A stretch of DNA of 9,038 nt, from the NCBI GenBank assembly GCA_011048485.1, contig DSDX01000083.1, forward strand, positions 1 through 9,038, written 5' to 3'. How positions within the stretch are numbered: position 1 is the stretch's first letter; each line of letters begins with the position of its first letter. Positions 1-6,105 of the stretch are shown piece after piece. This DNA is from Candidatus Aminicenantota bacterium (GTDB taxonomy: Bacteria > Acidobacteriota > Aminicenantia > Aminicenantales > Saccharicenantaceae). The position numbers and the translations under genes were made by a program. Under the pieces are notes generated by a model. The model saw only the letters and a program-made list of their open reading frames with translations. It made no database searches and was not told the DNA's origin.

Positions 1-1
1 C

Positions 2-820
2 AGGGAAGGCGAGGAGCTCTTCCGAGAGATCCGCGACGTCGGGGTCCTGGAGAACGCCGTACTCGTTTTCGGCCAGATGAACGAACCCCCGGGGGCCCGG
101 TTCCGCGTCGGACACGCGGCCCTGACCATGGCGGAACACTTCCGCGACGAGGAGAAGCAGGACGTCCTGCTCCTCATCGATAATATCTTCCGGTTCATCC
201 AGGCCGGCGCCGAGGTCTCCGGGCTCATGGGCCAGATCCCCTCGCGGGTCGGCTATCAGCCGACCCTGGCCTCGGAACTGGCCGAGCTCGAGGAAAGGAT
301 CTGCAGCACGCGGCGGGGCGCCATCACCTCGGTCCAAGCGGTCTATGTGCCCGCCGACGACTTCACCGACCCCGCGGCTGTCCACACGTTCGGCCATCTT
401 TCGGCCTCCATCGTCCTCTCGCGGAAGAGGGCCAGCCAGGGGCTCTACCCGGCCATCGACCCCTTGCGATCCCGTTCGAAGATGCTATCGCCGCATGTCG
501 TCGGGGAAGACCACTACCGGATCGCCCGGGACATCCGGAAGACGCTAGCCGAGTACGAGGAGCTGAAGGACATCATCGCCATGCTGGGCATGGAAGAGCT
601 CTCCAAGGACGACCAAAAGACGGTCCACAGGGCCCGGCGGCTGGAGAGGTTCCTGACCCAGCCGTTCTTCACGACCGAGGAGTTCACCGGCCACGCGGGC
701 AAGGCCGTTTCCCGCGATGACGCCCTGGAGGGGTGCCGCCGGATCCTGGACGATGAGTTCTCCGACCGCCCCGAACGGGCCCTCTACATGATCGGGACCG
801 TGGATGAGGTGAGAGATTGA
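2..820 (+). CDS. atpD: N-ATPase F1 subunit beta (AtpD), 3' part, 5' end outside window
   Basis: This is the catalytic beta subunit of the rotary ATPase head. The open frame runs in from the left edge, so 272 C-terminal residues are visible. The first residues (REGEEL) are the end of the GERxREG motif, so the P-loop lies upstream and cannot be checked. Visible landmarks are VFGQMNEPPGAR, the Walker B region LLIDNIFRF, the IPSRVGYQPTLASEL stretch, YVPADDFTDPA, the VLSRKRASQGLYPAIDPL segment, and EELSKDD at 593-613, which is the counterpart of the DELSEED torque loop. HTFGHLSASIVLSRKRAS and the ending ALYMIGTVDE resemble N-ATPase beta more than housekeeping F-ATPase beta; this is from family memory, not a search. 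The stop overlaps the atpC start (TTGA, 817-820). The identification as beta is certain; the N-type assignment rests mainly on the gene order. Confidence 0.97.
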   Translation, partial: REGEELFREIRDVGVLENAVLVFGQMNEPPGARFRVGHAALTMAEHFRDEEKQDVLLLIDNIFRFIQAGAEVSGLMGQIPSRVGYQPTLASELAELEERICSTRRGAITSVQAVYVPADDFTDPAAVHTFGHLSASIVLSRKRASQGLYPAIDPLRSRSKMLSPHVVGEDHYRIARDIRKTLAEYEELKDIIAMLGMEELSKDDQKTVHRARRLERFLTQPFFTTEEFTGHAGKAVSRDDALEGCRRILDDEFSDRPERALYMIGTVDEVRD

Positions 821-1203
821 AGCTCAAAGTCCTGCTCCCGGAAGGCATCTTCCTCGACGCGGAGGTCAGCCGGGTCGCGGCCGAGGCCGAGAACGGCGCT
901 TTCGTCATCCTCCCTCGCCATGTCGACTGGGTGACCGCCCTCGTTCCCGGGATCCTCTCCTATGACGCCGGCGGGGAAGAGGCGTTCCTGGCCGTGGACG
1001 AGGGCGTCCTGGTGAAATGCGGCCCCGAGGTGCTGGTCTCCACGCGGAACGCCGTCGGGGGCGAAAGCCTGGGCCGTCTGAGGCGGACGGTCGACGGGAC
1101 CTTCCGGCAGATCGACGAGCGGGAGAGGAAGGCCCGTTCCATCCTGGCCCGCTTCGAAGCCGATTTCATCCGCAGGTTCATCGAGATCGAGCGCTATGAC
1201 TGA
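817..1203 (+). CDS. atpC: N-ATPase F1 subunit epsilon (AtpC)
   Basis: This is epsilon, which sits with gamma at the foot of the central stalk and touches the c-ring. The protein has 128 residues. The N-terminal two thirds follow the epsilon beta-sandwich pattern (MKLKVLLPEG, AEAENGAFVILPRHVDWV, LVPGILSY, FLAVDEGVLVKCGPEVLVST). The last third is a charged helical segment (RQIDERERKARSILARFEAD) ending in FIRRFIEIERYD. The HVDWVTALVPGIL variant of the usual H-x-x-x-x-T-x-L region and the compact tail are what I recall for the N-ATPase epsilon. The start is TTG at 817, supported by GAGGTGA at 806-812, four bases upstream, and by the TTGA overlap with the atpD stop. Its end overlaps the atpQ start by eight bases, so translation through this part of the operon is probably coupled. 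Confidence 0.94.
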   Translation: MKLKVLLPEGIFLDAEVSRVAAEAENGAFVILPRHVDWVTALVPGILSYDAGGEEAFLAVDEGVLVKCGPEVLVSTRNAVGGESLGRLRRTVDGTFRQIDERERKARSILARFEADFIRRFIEIERYD

Positions 1204-1528
1204 CGACAAGGATCCCCGCAACGGGCACCGGCGCGAGTTCGCGGCCGCGGTCGGCCGCCGGGAGGTCCGCAAGCTCCGGGCCAGGAAGTCCGCCGGGAAG
1301 GGGGTTTGGTTCGGGCTGGGCATGTTCGGGCTGGTGGGCTGGACCGTGTCGATCCCTGTCCTGATCGGCATCGCCATCGGGGTCTGGATCGACGCCCGCT
1401 GGCCCGGCCCCGTTTCTTGGACCTTGGTCCTTCTCTTCCTCGGCGTCGTCGTGGGGTGCCTGAACGCCTGGTACTGGGTTTCGCGGGAGAGGTCGAGGAT
1501 CGAAAAGGACGATAACGATGATGAATGA
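1196..1528 (+). CDS. atpQ: N-ATPase accessory membrane protein AtpQ (AtpI-like)
   Basis: A 110-residue membrane protein in the position where N-ATPase operons carry atpQ. It has a basic, hydrophilic N-terminus (residues 1-35, with RREVRKLRARKSAGK). A glycine-rich hydrophobic helix follows at about 36-66 (FGLGMFGLVGWTVSIPVLIG), ending in GVWIDARWP. A second helix lies at about 73-96 (SWTLVLLFLGVVVGCLNAWY), and the tail is acidic. The G-rich first helix, the D-x-x-W-P turn and the two-helix layout match the AtpI family, whose members are linked to Mg2+ handling or c-ring assembly. That role is inferred here, not shown. The gene overlaps atpC by 8 bases and atpR by 11. No strong ribosome site is visible before its ATG, so it probably relies on coupling to atpC. 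Confidence 0.88.
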   Translation: MTDDKDPRNGHRREFAAAVGRREVRKLRARKSAGKGVWFGLGMFGLVGWTVSIPVLIGIAIGVWIDARWPGPVSWTLVLLFLGVVVGCLNAWYWVSRERSRIEKDDNDDE

Positions 1529-1841
1529 GATCGGGAAGGGCGTCTGCTTCGCCCTCTTGGGCGCGGGGATCGGATCTCTCTATTTCGGGGGCCTGTGGTG
1601 GACGGTGAGGAGGCTGCCGCGGTCGGGGCGACCCCAACTCCTGGCCCTGGGCAGTTTCCTGGCCCGCGCCGGACTGGCCCTGGCCGGGCTCATGTTCGTC
1701 GCGAGGTCAGGACGCTGGCAGGACCTTGCCGCGGCTTTCCTCGGGCTGATGGCCGTCCGCTGGATCCTCCTCGGGCGTTGGGGTCTCGGACGTGGGGGAA
1801 AGATCCCTTCGAAAGGCTCGCGGTATGAATATCAGCCCTGA
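1518..1841 (+). CDS. atpR: N-ATPase accessory membrane protein AtpR
   Basis: A 107-residue protein with three predicted membrane helices: about 8-30 (VCFALLGAGIGSLYFGGLWW), 42-62 and 68-86. AtpR is found only in N-ATPase operons. Conserved arginines in its helices are proposed to contact the carboxylates of the c subunits, perhaps during ring assembly or regulation. Matching residues here are R31/R32 after WWTV, R50 inside helix 2 (SFLARAGLAL) and R81 inside helix 3 (MAVRWILLG). The start at 1518 is favoured over the second ATG at 1521, because AAGGA at 1505-1509 then lies eight bases away. It overlaps atpQ by 11 bases and the likely atpB start by 17. The family assignment comes from size, topology, the LWWTVRRLP motif and the operon slot. 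Confidence 0.87.
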   Translation: MMNEIGKGVCFALLGAGIGSLYFGGLWWTVRRLPRSGRPQLLALGSFLARAGLALAGLMFVARSGRWQDLAAAFLGLMAVRWILLGRWGLGRGGKIPSKGSRYEYQP

Positions 1842-2535
1842 CGCGACCATCTTCTGGCAGTGGGGACCGGTCTCCTTAAACGCCACGATCGTCTTCACCT
1901 GGCTGGTCATGGGCCTCCTGGTCCTGCTGTCCTGGCTCATCACGAGAAACCTGTCCGTCGAGTCGGGCTTGACCCGACGGCAAATGATGCTGGAGACCAT
2001 CGTCTCCGCGATTAGGAAGCAGATCCGCGAGATCACCGGCCGCGATCCGGACGACTATCTGCCCTTCCTCGGGACCCTTTTTCTGTTCATTTCCTTGTCC
2101 AATTTCCTGGCGATCGTGCCCGGCTACCAGCCCCCTACCGGCTCCCTGACCACGACCTCGGCCCTGGCGGTTTGCGTGTTCTTCGCCGTGCCCGCCTTCG
2201 GGATCGCCAAGGACGGCGTCGGAAGGTATCTCCGGCACTATATCCGGCCCTCGGTCTTCATGCTGCCCTTCCACGTCATCGGGGAGCTCTCCCGGACCCT
2301 GGCCCTGGCCGTCCGCCTCTTCGGCAACGTCATGAGCGGGACCTTGATCGCGGGCCTGCTGCTCTCGGTCGCCCCGCTTTTCCTGCCCGTCCTCATGCAG
2401 GCGCTCGGGCTGCTCATCGGGCAGATCCAAGCCTACATCTTCGCCATTTTAGCGACCGTGTATATCGCCTCGGCCAGCCGTGCCCGCGAGGGCGGGGCCC
2501 CGAAGGCCGGGGGCCAACCAACGGAAGGAGGATGA
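1825..2535 (+). CDS. atpB: N-ATPase Fo subunit a (AtpB)
   Basis: This is the membrane stator subunit that forms the two ion half-channels against the c-ring; it has 236 residues. The essential stator arginine is R164 in LALAVRLFGNVMSG, equivalent to E. coli aR210, and the last helix carries Q202 in IQAYIFAILATVYIASA. Other family landmarks are MNISPDATIFWQWG at the start, YLPFLGTLFLFISLSNFLAIVPG (79-100) and QPPTGSLTTTSALA (102-115). I chose ATG 1825 over the longer GTG frame from 1792. The product then begins at the conserved N-IS-PD...FWQWG sequence, and GAAAGG at 1811-1816 sits eight bases upstream. The positions of E. coli E219 and H245 hold T173 and G195, so this co-varying pair is absent; from memory, small residues here are usual for N-ATPases. 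The gene ends one base before the atpE start. Confidence 0.95.
   Translation: MNISPDATIFWQWGPVSLNATIVFTWLVMGLLVLLSWLITRNLSVESGLTRRQMMLETIVSAIRKQIREITGRDPDDYLPFLGTLFLFISLSNFLAIVPGYQPPTGSLTTTSALAVCVFFAVPAFGIAKDGVGRYLRHYIRPSVFMLPFHVIGELSRTLALAVRLFGNVMSGTLIAGLLLSVAPLFLPVLMQALGLLIGQIQAYIFAILATVYIASASRAREGGAPKAGGQPTEGG
2525..2531 (+). promoter_or_regulatory. Consensus Shine-Dalgarno site for atpE
   Basis: AAGGAGG lies five bases before the ATG at 2537, inside the last codons of atpB. It is the best ribosome-binding match in the operon. It fixes the atpE start, since the open frame continues upstream to 2480, and it fits the need for many copies of subunit c per complex. Confidence 0.85.
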
Positions 2536-2536
2536 G

Positions 2537-2812
2537 ATGGAGAGCGTCAATCTCATCGGCATGATATCCATCATTACCGCCGGGCTGACCATCGCCATCG
2601 GATCGATCGGTCCGGCCCTAGGGGAGGCCAGGGCTTTGGCCCAGGCCCTGAGTTCCCTGGCCCAACAGCCCGACGAGGCCAACGCCATCACCCGGACCCT
2701 GTTCGTGGGCCTGGCCATGGTCGAGTCCACGGCCATCTATTGCTTCGTCGTGTCTATCATCCTGATCTTCGCCAACCCCTTCTGGAACCATGTCGTCAAG
2801 GGCGGAGGGTAA
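2537..2812 (+). CDS. atpE: N-ATPase Fo subunit c (AtpE), Na+-type ligand set
   Basis: A 91-residue hairpin of two membrane helices, many copies of which form the rotor ring. Helix 1 is about 4-38, the polar loop is AQQPDEA (42-48), and helix 2 is about 52-80, ending in ANPFW. The ion-carrying carboxylate is E63 in MVESTAIYCF. Around it, S64, T65 and Y68 match the Na+ ligands S66, T67 and Y70 of Ilyobacter tartaricus. Helix 1 has E30 (PALGEARA) where I. tartaricus has Q32, giving two carboxylates per subunit. This pattern is known from N-ATPases and has been read as Na+-binding, but the Burkholderia pseudomallei N-type ring, as I recall, was measured to be a proton-specific c17 ring. Ion choice is therefore unproven. 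R32 and P26 in helix 1 are also typical. Spacing is one base to atpB and three to atpF. Confidence 0.96.
   Translation: MESVNLIGMISIITAGLTIAIGSIGPALGEARALAQALSSLAQQPDEANAITRTLFVGLAMVESTAIYCFVVSIILIFANPFWNHVVKGGG
2804..2809 (+). promoter_or_regulatory. Shine-Dalgarno site supporting the TTG start of atpF
   Basis: GGAGGG ends six bases before the TTG at 2816 and overlaps the final codons and stop of atpE. It is the main reason to accept TTG as the atpF start; there is no nearby in-frame ATG at the expected N-terminus. Confidence 0.7.
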
Positions 2813-2815
2813 GCC

Positions 2816-3646
2816 TTGGCCATCGACCTGTTCACACTCATCGCCCAGATCGTCAATTTCATCATCCTGGTCCTGCTCCTGAGGCACTTTCTCTTCCGGC
2901 GGATCGTCCGGGTCATGGACGAGAGGGAGGAGGCGATCGCCCGCCGGGTCGAGGAGGCTCGCCGGAGCAAGGAGGCGGCGGAGAAGGAGGAAAGATCGTA
3001 TTGGGACAAGCGCCGGGAGCTCGACGTGAAGGAGAGCGAGCTCATGTCGCGGGCCCAAGGCGAAGCAGAGGAAATGAAGGCGACGCTTTTCCGCGAGGCC
3101 CGCGAGGATGTCGACCGGAGCCAGAAGCACTGGCGGGAATCGCTCCAGGCCCAGAAGGAGGCCTTCCTCCGCGACCTCCGCCTGCGGACCGGGGAGCAGG
3201 TCTTCGAAACGGCCCGCCGGGTTCTGAAGGACCTCGCCGACGAGGACCTCGAGCGGCGGGTCGTGGAGGTCTTCCTCAAGCGGCTCGGAAGCCTGGACGG
3301 GGAGAAAAAGAGGGAGATCAAAGAGGCCTTCGAGAGCTCGAAGCGCGACGTCAACGTCGTCAGCCGCTTCGAGATCCCCGAGAAGCTGAAGCAGAAGACG
3401 GTGAAGGCGGTGAAAGACCTCACCGATGACGAGGCCCGGGTGAGGTTCAGGACGGCGGAAGGACTCCTCGGAGGGATCGAGCTCGAGGTCCGGGACAGGA
3501 AGATCGCCTGGGAGATCGAAGATTACCTGGGGGACCTGACGGAAAAGATGGCCGAGGCCTTCGAGCAGAGGATCTCCGAGGAGGAAGCCGAGGAGAAGCG
3601 AGTCGAAGAAGGGGCGTCCGGCCAGGCCGGCGACGAGGCCGGATGA
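2816..3646 (+). CDS. atpF: N-ATPase Fo subunit b (AtpF) with delta-like C-terminal domain
   Basis: This is the outer-stalk subunit. It has 276 residues, against about 155-170 for an ordinary bacterial b. Residues 5-30 form the membrane anchor (TLIAQIVNFIILVLLLRHFL, then the basic FRRI). Residues 35-155 are a long charged coiled coil. Residues about 158-250 look like the C-terminal half of the delta/OSCP subunit: a VNVVSRFEIPE segment, then LKQKTVKAVKDL, then a strand pattern with GLLGGIELEVRDRKIAWEIEDYL, recalling the delta signature L-x-GG-I-x-I-x-x-G-D-x-V-I-D-x-S. No separate atpH lies in the window, so AtpF may supply the delta function; that part is inference. The tail (252-276) is low-complexity and rich in E and G. 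The start is TTG at 2816, supported by GGAGGG at 2804-2809. The stop is in the same frame as atpA, 12 bases ahead of it. Confidence 0.92.
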   Translation: MAIDLFTLIAQIVNFIILVLLLRHFLFRRIVRVMDEREEAIARRVEEARRSKEAAEKEERSYWDKRRELDVKESELMSRAQGEAEEMKATLFREAREDVDRSQKHWRESLQAQKEAFLRDLRLRTGEQVFETARRVLKDLADEDLERRVVEVFLKRLGSLDGEKKREIKEAFESSKRDVNVVSRFEIPEKLKQKTVKAVKDLTDDEARVRFRTAEGLLGGIELEVRDRKIAWEIEDYLGDLTEKMAEAFEQRISEEEAEEKRVEEGASGQAGDEAG

Positions 3647-3658
3647 GCGCGAACGAAG

Positions 3659-5194
3659 ATGAGCCGGGATAACGCGAGCCGCCGCGAACTCGACAAGGTC
3701 CTGGAGTCGGCTTTCGCCGATCTTGGCGGCCTCATCGGGAAATATCGCCACGGGCTCGAGGTCCGGGAGCTTGGCCGGGTCTGGAACGTGAGCCGGGGGA
3801 TCGCCAGGATCAGGGGGCTCCCTGAGGTCCGCTACGAGGAGTTGGTCCGCTTCCCCGGCGGCAAAATGGGGATCGCCTTCAACCTCGACCCGGAGGATGT
3901 CGCCGCCGTCCTCATCGACGAGCACGAGGCCATCCGGGCGGGCCAGTCGGTCCGCAGGACCTTCCGGATCATGGACGTCCCCGTAGGGGAAGGGCTCGTG
4001 GGCCGAATCGTCGACGCCCTGGGCCGTCCGGTCGACGGGAAGGGCTCCGTCCGGACGTCGGCGCGGTTCTCCGTCGAGCGGCCCGCCCCGGCGATCATCG
4101 ACAGGGCTCCAGTGTCCGTCCCCCTCCAGACAGGGATCCAATCCGTGGACGCCTTGATCCCCATCGGGCGGGGCCAGAGGGAACTCATCCTCGGAGACCG
4201 CCAGATCGGAAAGACGGCCATCGCCATCGACACGATGATCAACCAGAGGGACGAAGATGTGGTCTGCATCTATTGCGCTATCGGCCAGGAGAACTCCTCT
4301 GTCGCCAAGGTCGTAGCCGATCTCCGGAAACACGACGTCCTCCGCAATACGATCGTCGTGGTCGCGACGGGCGACGACCCGCCGGGACAGAACTACATCG
4401 CCCCCTACGCCGCGACCTCGATGGGCGAGTACTTCATGGAGAAGGGCCGGGACGTCCTCGTCGTCTACGATGACCTGACCAAGCACGCCCGGTCCTATCG
4501 CGAGCTATCGCTGTTGCTGCGGCGGCCTCCGGCCAGGGAGGCCTATCCGGGGGACATCTTCTACATCCACTCACGCCTCCTCGAGCGGGCCACCCGGCTG
4601 AAGGACGCGCTCGGCGGGGGGTCGCTGACCGCCCTGCCCATCATCGAAACCCAGGCCCAGAACATCGCCGCCTACATCCCGACCAATCTCGTCTCCATCA
4701 CCGACGGACAGATCTACCTGTCCCCGAGGCTGTTCGGGGAGGGCGTCCTCCCGGCCATCGACATAGGGAAGTCGGTCTCGCGCGTCGGAGGAAAGACCCA
4801 GCTTCCGGCCTACCGGGCCGTGGCCGGGGACCTCCGCCTGGCCCATTCGCAGTTCGAGGAGCTCGAGACCTTCTCCCGTTTCGGGGCCCGTCTCGACGAG
4901 GACACCCGGAAGACCCTAGAGAGGGGTCGGCGAGTGCGGGAGGTCCTGAAACAGGACCAGTATCAGCCTCTCCCCGTGGCCGAGCAGATCGCGGTCATGG
5001 TCGCCGTCACCGAAGGAGTGCTGGACGGCGTCCCCCTGGACCGGGTGAGGGAGATCAAAGGCAGGATCCGAAGCCGGATGCGCGGCGAGCTCCCCGGCGC
5101 GGCCGAAAGGATCGAAAAGGGGAAGCCGCTCGGAGATGAGGACAGGAAAGCCATGGTCGATATGGCCAGGGATATCGTCGAAAGCAAAGCGTGA
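3659..5194 (+). CDS. atpA: N-ATPase F1 subunit alpha (AtpA)
   Basis: The non-catalytic nucleotide-binding subunit, 511 residues, of normal length. In order it shows the N-terminal helix (ELDKVLESAFADL), the beta-barrel (about 35-100, with GIARIRGLPEV and LVRFPGGKMGIAFNL), and GRIVDALGRPVDGKG. PLQTGIQSVDALIPIGRGQ then leads into the P-loop GDRQIGKTA (179-187). The Walker B region is DVLVVYDDLTKHARSYRELS, followed by RRPPAREAYPGDIFYIHSRL. The arginine finger is R375 in SVSRVGGKTQ, followed by the C-terminal helical domain. One oddity is I183 where nearly all alpha subunits have Thr (GDRQTGKT); K185 and T186 are intact. The DDPPGQNYIAPYAATSMGEYF stretch has the N-ATPase form of the usual SDPAxxQYLAPYAG motif. 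An in-frame stop at 3644 limits the start to ATG 3659, where the ribosome site is weak. The stop overlaps a possible GTG start of atpG. Confidence 0.97.
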   Translation: MSRDNASRRELDKVLESAFADLGGLIGKYRHGLEVRELGRVWNVSRGIARIRGLPEVRYEELVRFPGGKMGIAFNLDPEDVAAVLIDEHEAIRAGQSVRRTFRIMDVPVGEGLVGRIVDALGRPVDGKGSVRTSARFSVERPAPAIIDRAPVSVPLQTGIQSVDALIPIGRGQRELILGDRQIGKTAIAIDTMINQRDEDVVCIYCAIGQENSSVAKVVADLRKHDVLRNTIVVVATGDDPPGQNYIAPYAATSMGEYFMEKGRDVLVVYDDLTKHARSYRELSLLLRRPPAREAYPGDIFYIHSRLLERATRLKDALGGGSLTALPIIETQAQNIAAYIPTNLVSITDGQIYLSPRLFGEGVLPAIDIGKSVSRVGGKTQLPAYRAVAGDLRLAHSQFEELETFSRFGARLDEDTRKTLERGRRVREVLKQDQYQPLPVAEQIAVMVAVTEGVLDGVPLDRVREIKGRIRSRMRGELPGAAERIEKGKPLGDEDRKAMVDMARDIVESKA

Positions 5195-5211
5195 GCGCGG
5201 GGGGACGGGGT

Positions 5212-6105
5212 ATGGAACAGCTTCAGGCACTGAGACGGAAGATCGACAGTGCGGAGGACCTCCAATCCGTGGTCAGGACGATGAAGACCCTGGCCGCGGT
5301 GAACATCCGGGAGTACGAGAAGGCCGTGGAATCGCTGAGGCAGTACAGCCGAACCGTCGAACTGGGGCTCCAGGTCCTGATGCGCGACGCGGGCCCGGAG
5401 GCAATGAAACCCTGGGACAGAGAGGAGACACGGATCGGAGCCGTCGTCTTCGGCTCCGACCAGGGCATGGTCGGCCAATTCAACGATCAGATCGTCGCCT
5501 TCGCCGTCGAGGCCATGGACGGATCGGGCATCCCCCGCGGGAACCGCCATGTGATGGCCATCGGCGAGCGGGTGACGGCCCGGCTGGAGGACGCCGGGCA
5601 CCGAGTGGAGGAGGAGGTGTCCCTGTTCGATTTCATAATGGACTTGACCTCCGTCGTCCAGAACATCCTGGTCAAGATCGACGAATGGCGCATCGGGAAG
5701 GACATCGGCAGGATCAGGATCTTCTTCAACCGGACCTCCTCCGAGGCCTCGTATGAGCCCGCCGTGACCGACCTCCTGCCCCTGGACATGGACTGGCTCC
5801 GCGGCCTGGAGACGAAACCCTGGCCCACCCGGGTCCTGCCCGCCTACAGCATGGGCTGGAAGCCGCTCTTCTCCTCGCTCCTGCGCCAATATTTCTTCGT
5901 CACCCTCTACCGGGCCACCGTCGAATCCCTGGCCGGGGAGAACGCGAGCCGCCTGGCCGCGATGCAGGTCGCCGAGAAGAACATCGAGGAGCGGCTCGAA
6001 GAGCTCAACGCCAAATACCAGCACCGCCGCCAGGAGGCCGTCACCGCGGAGCTCCTGGACATCGTCTCGGGCTTCGAAGTATTATCGGAATCGGGCGACC
6101 GATGA
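5212..6105 (+). CDS. atpG: N-ATPase F1 subunit gamma (AtpG)
   Basis: The central shaft of the motor, 297 residues from this start. The N-terminal helix reads MEQLQALRRKIDSAEDLQSV, followed by VRTMKTLAAVNIREYEKAVE. The Rossmann-like middle includes VVFGSDQGMVGQFN (79-91), the N-type counterpart of the SDRGLCGGLN motif. The C-terminal helix includes TVESLAGENASRLAAMQVA and then YQHRRQEAVTAELLDIVSG, matching the conserved R-Q-x-x-I-T-x-E-L-x-x-I-V-x-G ending of gamma. I prefer ATG 5212, because the family N-terminus begins at this methionine and a G-rich ribosome-like site (GGGGGA, 5199-5204) lies seven bases upstream. An alternative is GTG at 5191, which overlaps the atpA stop as GTGA and adds seven residues (304 in all). 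Its stop overlaps the next gene's ATG by four bases. Confidence 0.95.
   Translation: MEQLQALRRKIDSAEDLQSVVRTMKTLAAVNIREYEKAVESLRQYSRTVELGLQVLMRDAGPEAMKPWDREETRIGAVVFGSDQGMVGQFNDQIVAFAVEAMDGSGIPRGNRHVMAIGERVTARLEDAGHRVEEEVSLFDFIMDLTSVVQNILVKIDEWRIGKDIGRIRIFFNRTSSEASYEPAVTDLLPLDMDWLRGLETKPWPTRVLPAYSMGWKPLFSSLLRQYFFVTLYRATVESLAGENASRLAAMQVAEKNIEERLEELNAKYQHRRQEAVTAELLDIVSGFEVLSESGDR

Noticed and set aside
1792..1824. Longer version of atpB starting at GTG 1792
   Set aside because: It adds eleven basic residues before the family N-terminus (MNISPD) and has no good ribosome site; ATG 1825 fits better.
2480..2536. Longer version of atpE starting upstream at 2480
   Set aside because: It would add 19 hydrophilic residues to a compact c subunit; the consensus AAGGAGG site marks ATG 2537 instead.
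2618..4486. Minus-strand open frame of 622 codons opposite atpE, atpF and the start of atpA
   Set aside because: It lies wholly antisense to conserved ATPase genes, is rich in D, P, G and L with many valine-aspartate runs, and shows no domain pattern. Long antisense frames are common in GC-rich coding DNA.
4963..6024. Minus-strand open frame of 353 codons opposite the atpA end and atpG
   Set aside because: Antisense to strongly conserved alpha and gamma sequence; no motif recognised.
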